From Gymnopus androsaceus JB14 (lineage: Eukaryota > Basidiomycota > Agaricomycetes > Agaricales > Omphalotaceae): a stretch of DNA of 64,000 nt. Below the pieces are notes generated by a model that made no database searches, was not told the DNA's origin, and saw only the letters and a list, made by a program, of their open reading frames with translations. The stretch lies in assembly GCA_009733575.1 (NCBI GenBank), contig ML769464.1, positions 1-64,000 of the forward strand, in the 5' to 3' direction. Numbering within the stretch: the stretch's first letter is position 1; the number at the start of each line of letters is the position of its first letter. The translations under genes and the position numbers were made by a program. Of this stretch, positions 62,501-64,000 are shown piece by piece.

Positions 62501-63481
62501 AGAGCTCTAAACCTATGGTTCGGAAAGGGTTAAACGTCGTACATCGTTACTAGGAAGACAAGCAGACTTACCGGAGCCAATGTCCTTGCGCTCCTGGTCT
62601 GTGAAGAAAGAGCGAACGTTGAATGGGTACTTCATCGAAGGCTGCATGACGAATCACGACGTTGAGAGCCTGTGAGAGAAGAAAAAAGCATAAGTATGGC
62701 TACAGGGTAAATAGAACTTCACTGACCGTAATCGCGGTAAGAACCGCGTTGTCGTGAGACTGCTTGCCTTCGATGAAACGCTGCAAAACCCTGAATCGCG
62801 TCGAGACATTAAGAAATTGCGGTGGGACTGGAAAAGAAAGAAAACGCCACTCACTCGGGGTTGATCGTGGCGACGAGATTCAAACGAATCTTGTAGACTT
62901 TGGGCCCTTTTGCACCGGGCTTAGGTGCAGCAGCTTCGTCTGGACTGTCGAGGGTTACATCGAACTAGAAAAGGAAGAGAAACTCGTCAAAGTCACTGTA
63001 ACAAAATGACACGTATGGAACTTGCCTCTCGCGTATTGTCTGGACCCAAAGAAAGTTTCCTGGCTGTGAAAAAGTTCTTGCGGCCATCGTAGACGCCTGG
63101 AGGAGTGAAAACATCTGGAGCGATGCGCTCTTGGAGAGCACGAATGAGCTCCATATTGAGTCGGGCAGGTAGAGCCTTATCGGCTGGAGCTATGACTGCG
63201 AATGAAAATAATTGAAGAGTGGCACAAGACACGAAAAAATAGTACAAACCAACTAGAAAAGAGGGAAAAAGTCAGTAAAATGTGGCGATCTAGTAAAGAT
63301 CAGACAAGACTTACCGTCATAGTGGTGAATGATATCGCGAGGAATAGTTGTTTTGAAGGCGTTGACGCAGATCTTGAGTTCACGACCACTGTTACCGAAG
63401 CCACTCCTCCTGACACCAAGAGTTTCGACGTGACTAGCAGGTAAACCAGCTTGGGCACCACCGGTTCGAGGAGGGAGGCAT
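59549..63481 (-). CDS. Argonaute protein
   Basis: Argonautes bind small RNAs and cut or silence matching transcripts. The N-terminal domain ('[18 protein letters not shown]'), linker ('[20 protein letters not shown]'), PAZ ('[16 protein letters not shown]'), MID ('[11 protein letters not shown]') and PIWI domains are present in order. PIWI residues include '[12 protein letters not shown]', '[14 protein letters not shown]' (first Asp), '[14 protein letters not shown]' (Asp), '[15 protein letters not shown]' and '[14 protein letters not shown]', where Asp replaces the usual His. The chain ends 'QKFLMYFS', and an intron puts the TAA stop alone in a last exon. Introns at the 5' end include a likely 3-base exon and one GC-AG intron. 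Four one-base insertions (about 62647, 62471, 62173, 62136) and four extra bases just after the ATG at 63481 break the frame while codons remain conserved. Draft errors are likelier than decay. Two 3' fragments lie at 4.7 and 53.0 kb. Confidence 0.9.
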
Positions 63482-64000
63482 CACAAAAGTGGCACAGAGC
63501 AAAAGGGATGGTAGTGGTAAGAAGGAAAGAATTAGATTTTTGCCGCTCGATTGTTCTTTATACTTCCATGCAAGGCATGAGGCGCTCGACTACTTATAAT
63601 TTAAAAAAAGAAGCAAGAACATATATTGAGACTCATCTATCATTCCCAGGCTCATTTTTACGCGATTTCGCGTCTATTCTCGTTCCTCGTCGCGTCTATT
63701 ATCGTATTCTCGCAATTAAAACCTCTTTCATCGCATCGTAAAATTATCTCAAACTTTTTTTTGCTGGTTTTTCTTTATCCCAATATGGCGCTACAACCTT
63801 GTGAGCTCCTTCCAGTTCTTTCCTTTCCAAACTCTTCGCTGCTTCTCTTTTTGACGTTGTCAGTCTGGTTGTCGTTGTCACATCCGTCGCGGCGGACCTC
63901 GGAGTAGTCTGGGATCTTGGCTTAAATCGGGCTGCTTTTACGCAGGGAAAAGCATAATCGGTTCCGGTCGTTACTGCGTGCGTCTTTGGAGTCCATCAAT
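63482..64000. other. Upstream region of Argonaute
   Basis: Contains the minus-strand 5' flank of Argonaute. On the plus strand a 40-codon open frame at 63785-63907 has no supporting feature. No other gene is recognised. Confidence 0.4.

Noticed and set aside
59549..63481. Calling Argonaute a pseudogene
   Set aside because: The frame breaks are single-base indels of the same kind as in the essential fatty acid synthase, and no nonsense changes or domain losses were seen, so draft errors are the better explanation.

Overview
The window is nuclear DNA of a basidiomycete fungus, most likely an agaricomycete. Genes are cut by many short GT-AG introns of about 50-65 bases. The fatty acid synthase is one fused beta-alpha gene, and local families (F-box, Crinkler/RHS-type effector, kinase-like, Argonaute fragments) are ones that expand in mushrooms. 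I see no bacterial or organelle features, no rRNA, no convincing tRNA and no CRISPR array.

Layout. 1-7.5 kb is a duplication-rich zone: remnants of an F-box gene family with copied promoters, an Argonaute gene fragment, an unrecognised gene remnant, and one F-box gene fused to a foreign Lys/Gly-rich tail. 8.7-21.6 kb is a 22-exon gene for a complete cytosolic type I fatty acid synthase (about 3,939 residues). 22-25.3 kb encodes a kelch-repeat, single-pass membrane protein with a long Gly/Ser linker. A gene-poor stretch with a ~120-base minisatellite follows. Then come an acyl-CoA-binding protein (minus strand, 28.8-29.3 kb) and a tandem PH-domain protein (30.8-32.5 kb). Two Zn(II)2Cys6 regulators (33.7-36.1 and 39.0-41.4 kb) flank a seven-copy ~180-base satellite. 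44.9-48.4 kb encodes a Vtc4-type polyphosphate polymerase. From 48.5 kb to the right end the sequence is again accessory: another F-box pseudogene, a MITE with 8-base target duplications (hAT-like), a kinase-like gene, a second Argonaute fragment, a Crinkler/RHS-type NTPase-nuclease gene with an in-frame stop, a large foldback repeat, a terminal-inverted-repeat element beside a broken nucleotide-sugar transporter, and a near-complete Argonaute gene (63.5-59.5 kb, minus strand).

How the genes relate. The synthase makes acyl-CoA and the nearby ACBP binds acyl-CoA, a plausible functional neighbourhood. Argonaute, its two truncated 3' copies (both lying in reverse orientation to nearby plus-strand genes), the foldback and the repeats form a possible small-RNA context, which is inference.

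Quality caveat. Single-base indels break the frame at least twelve times in the synthase, about four times plus a 4-base insertion in Argonaute, and also in the PH, first Zn-cluster, kinase-like and F-box genes, while the surrounding codons stay conserved and open. This is what draft-sequence indel errors look like; I describe such genes as probably intact unless there are true stops or truncations. Exon limits come from splice motifs and reading-frame continuity and have not been checked with transcripts.
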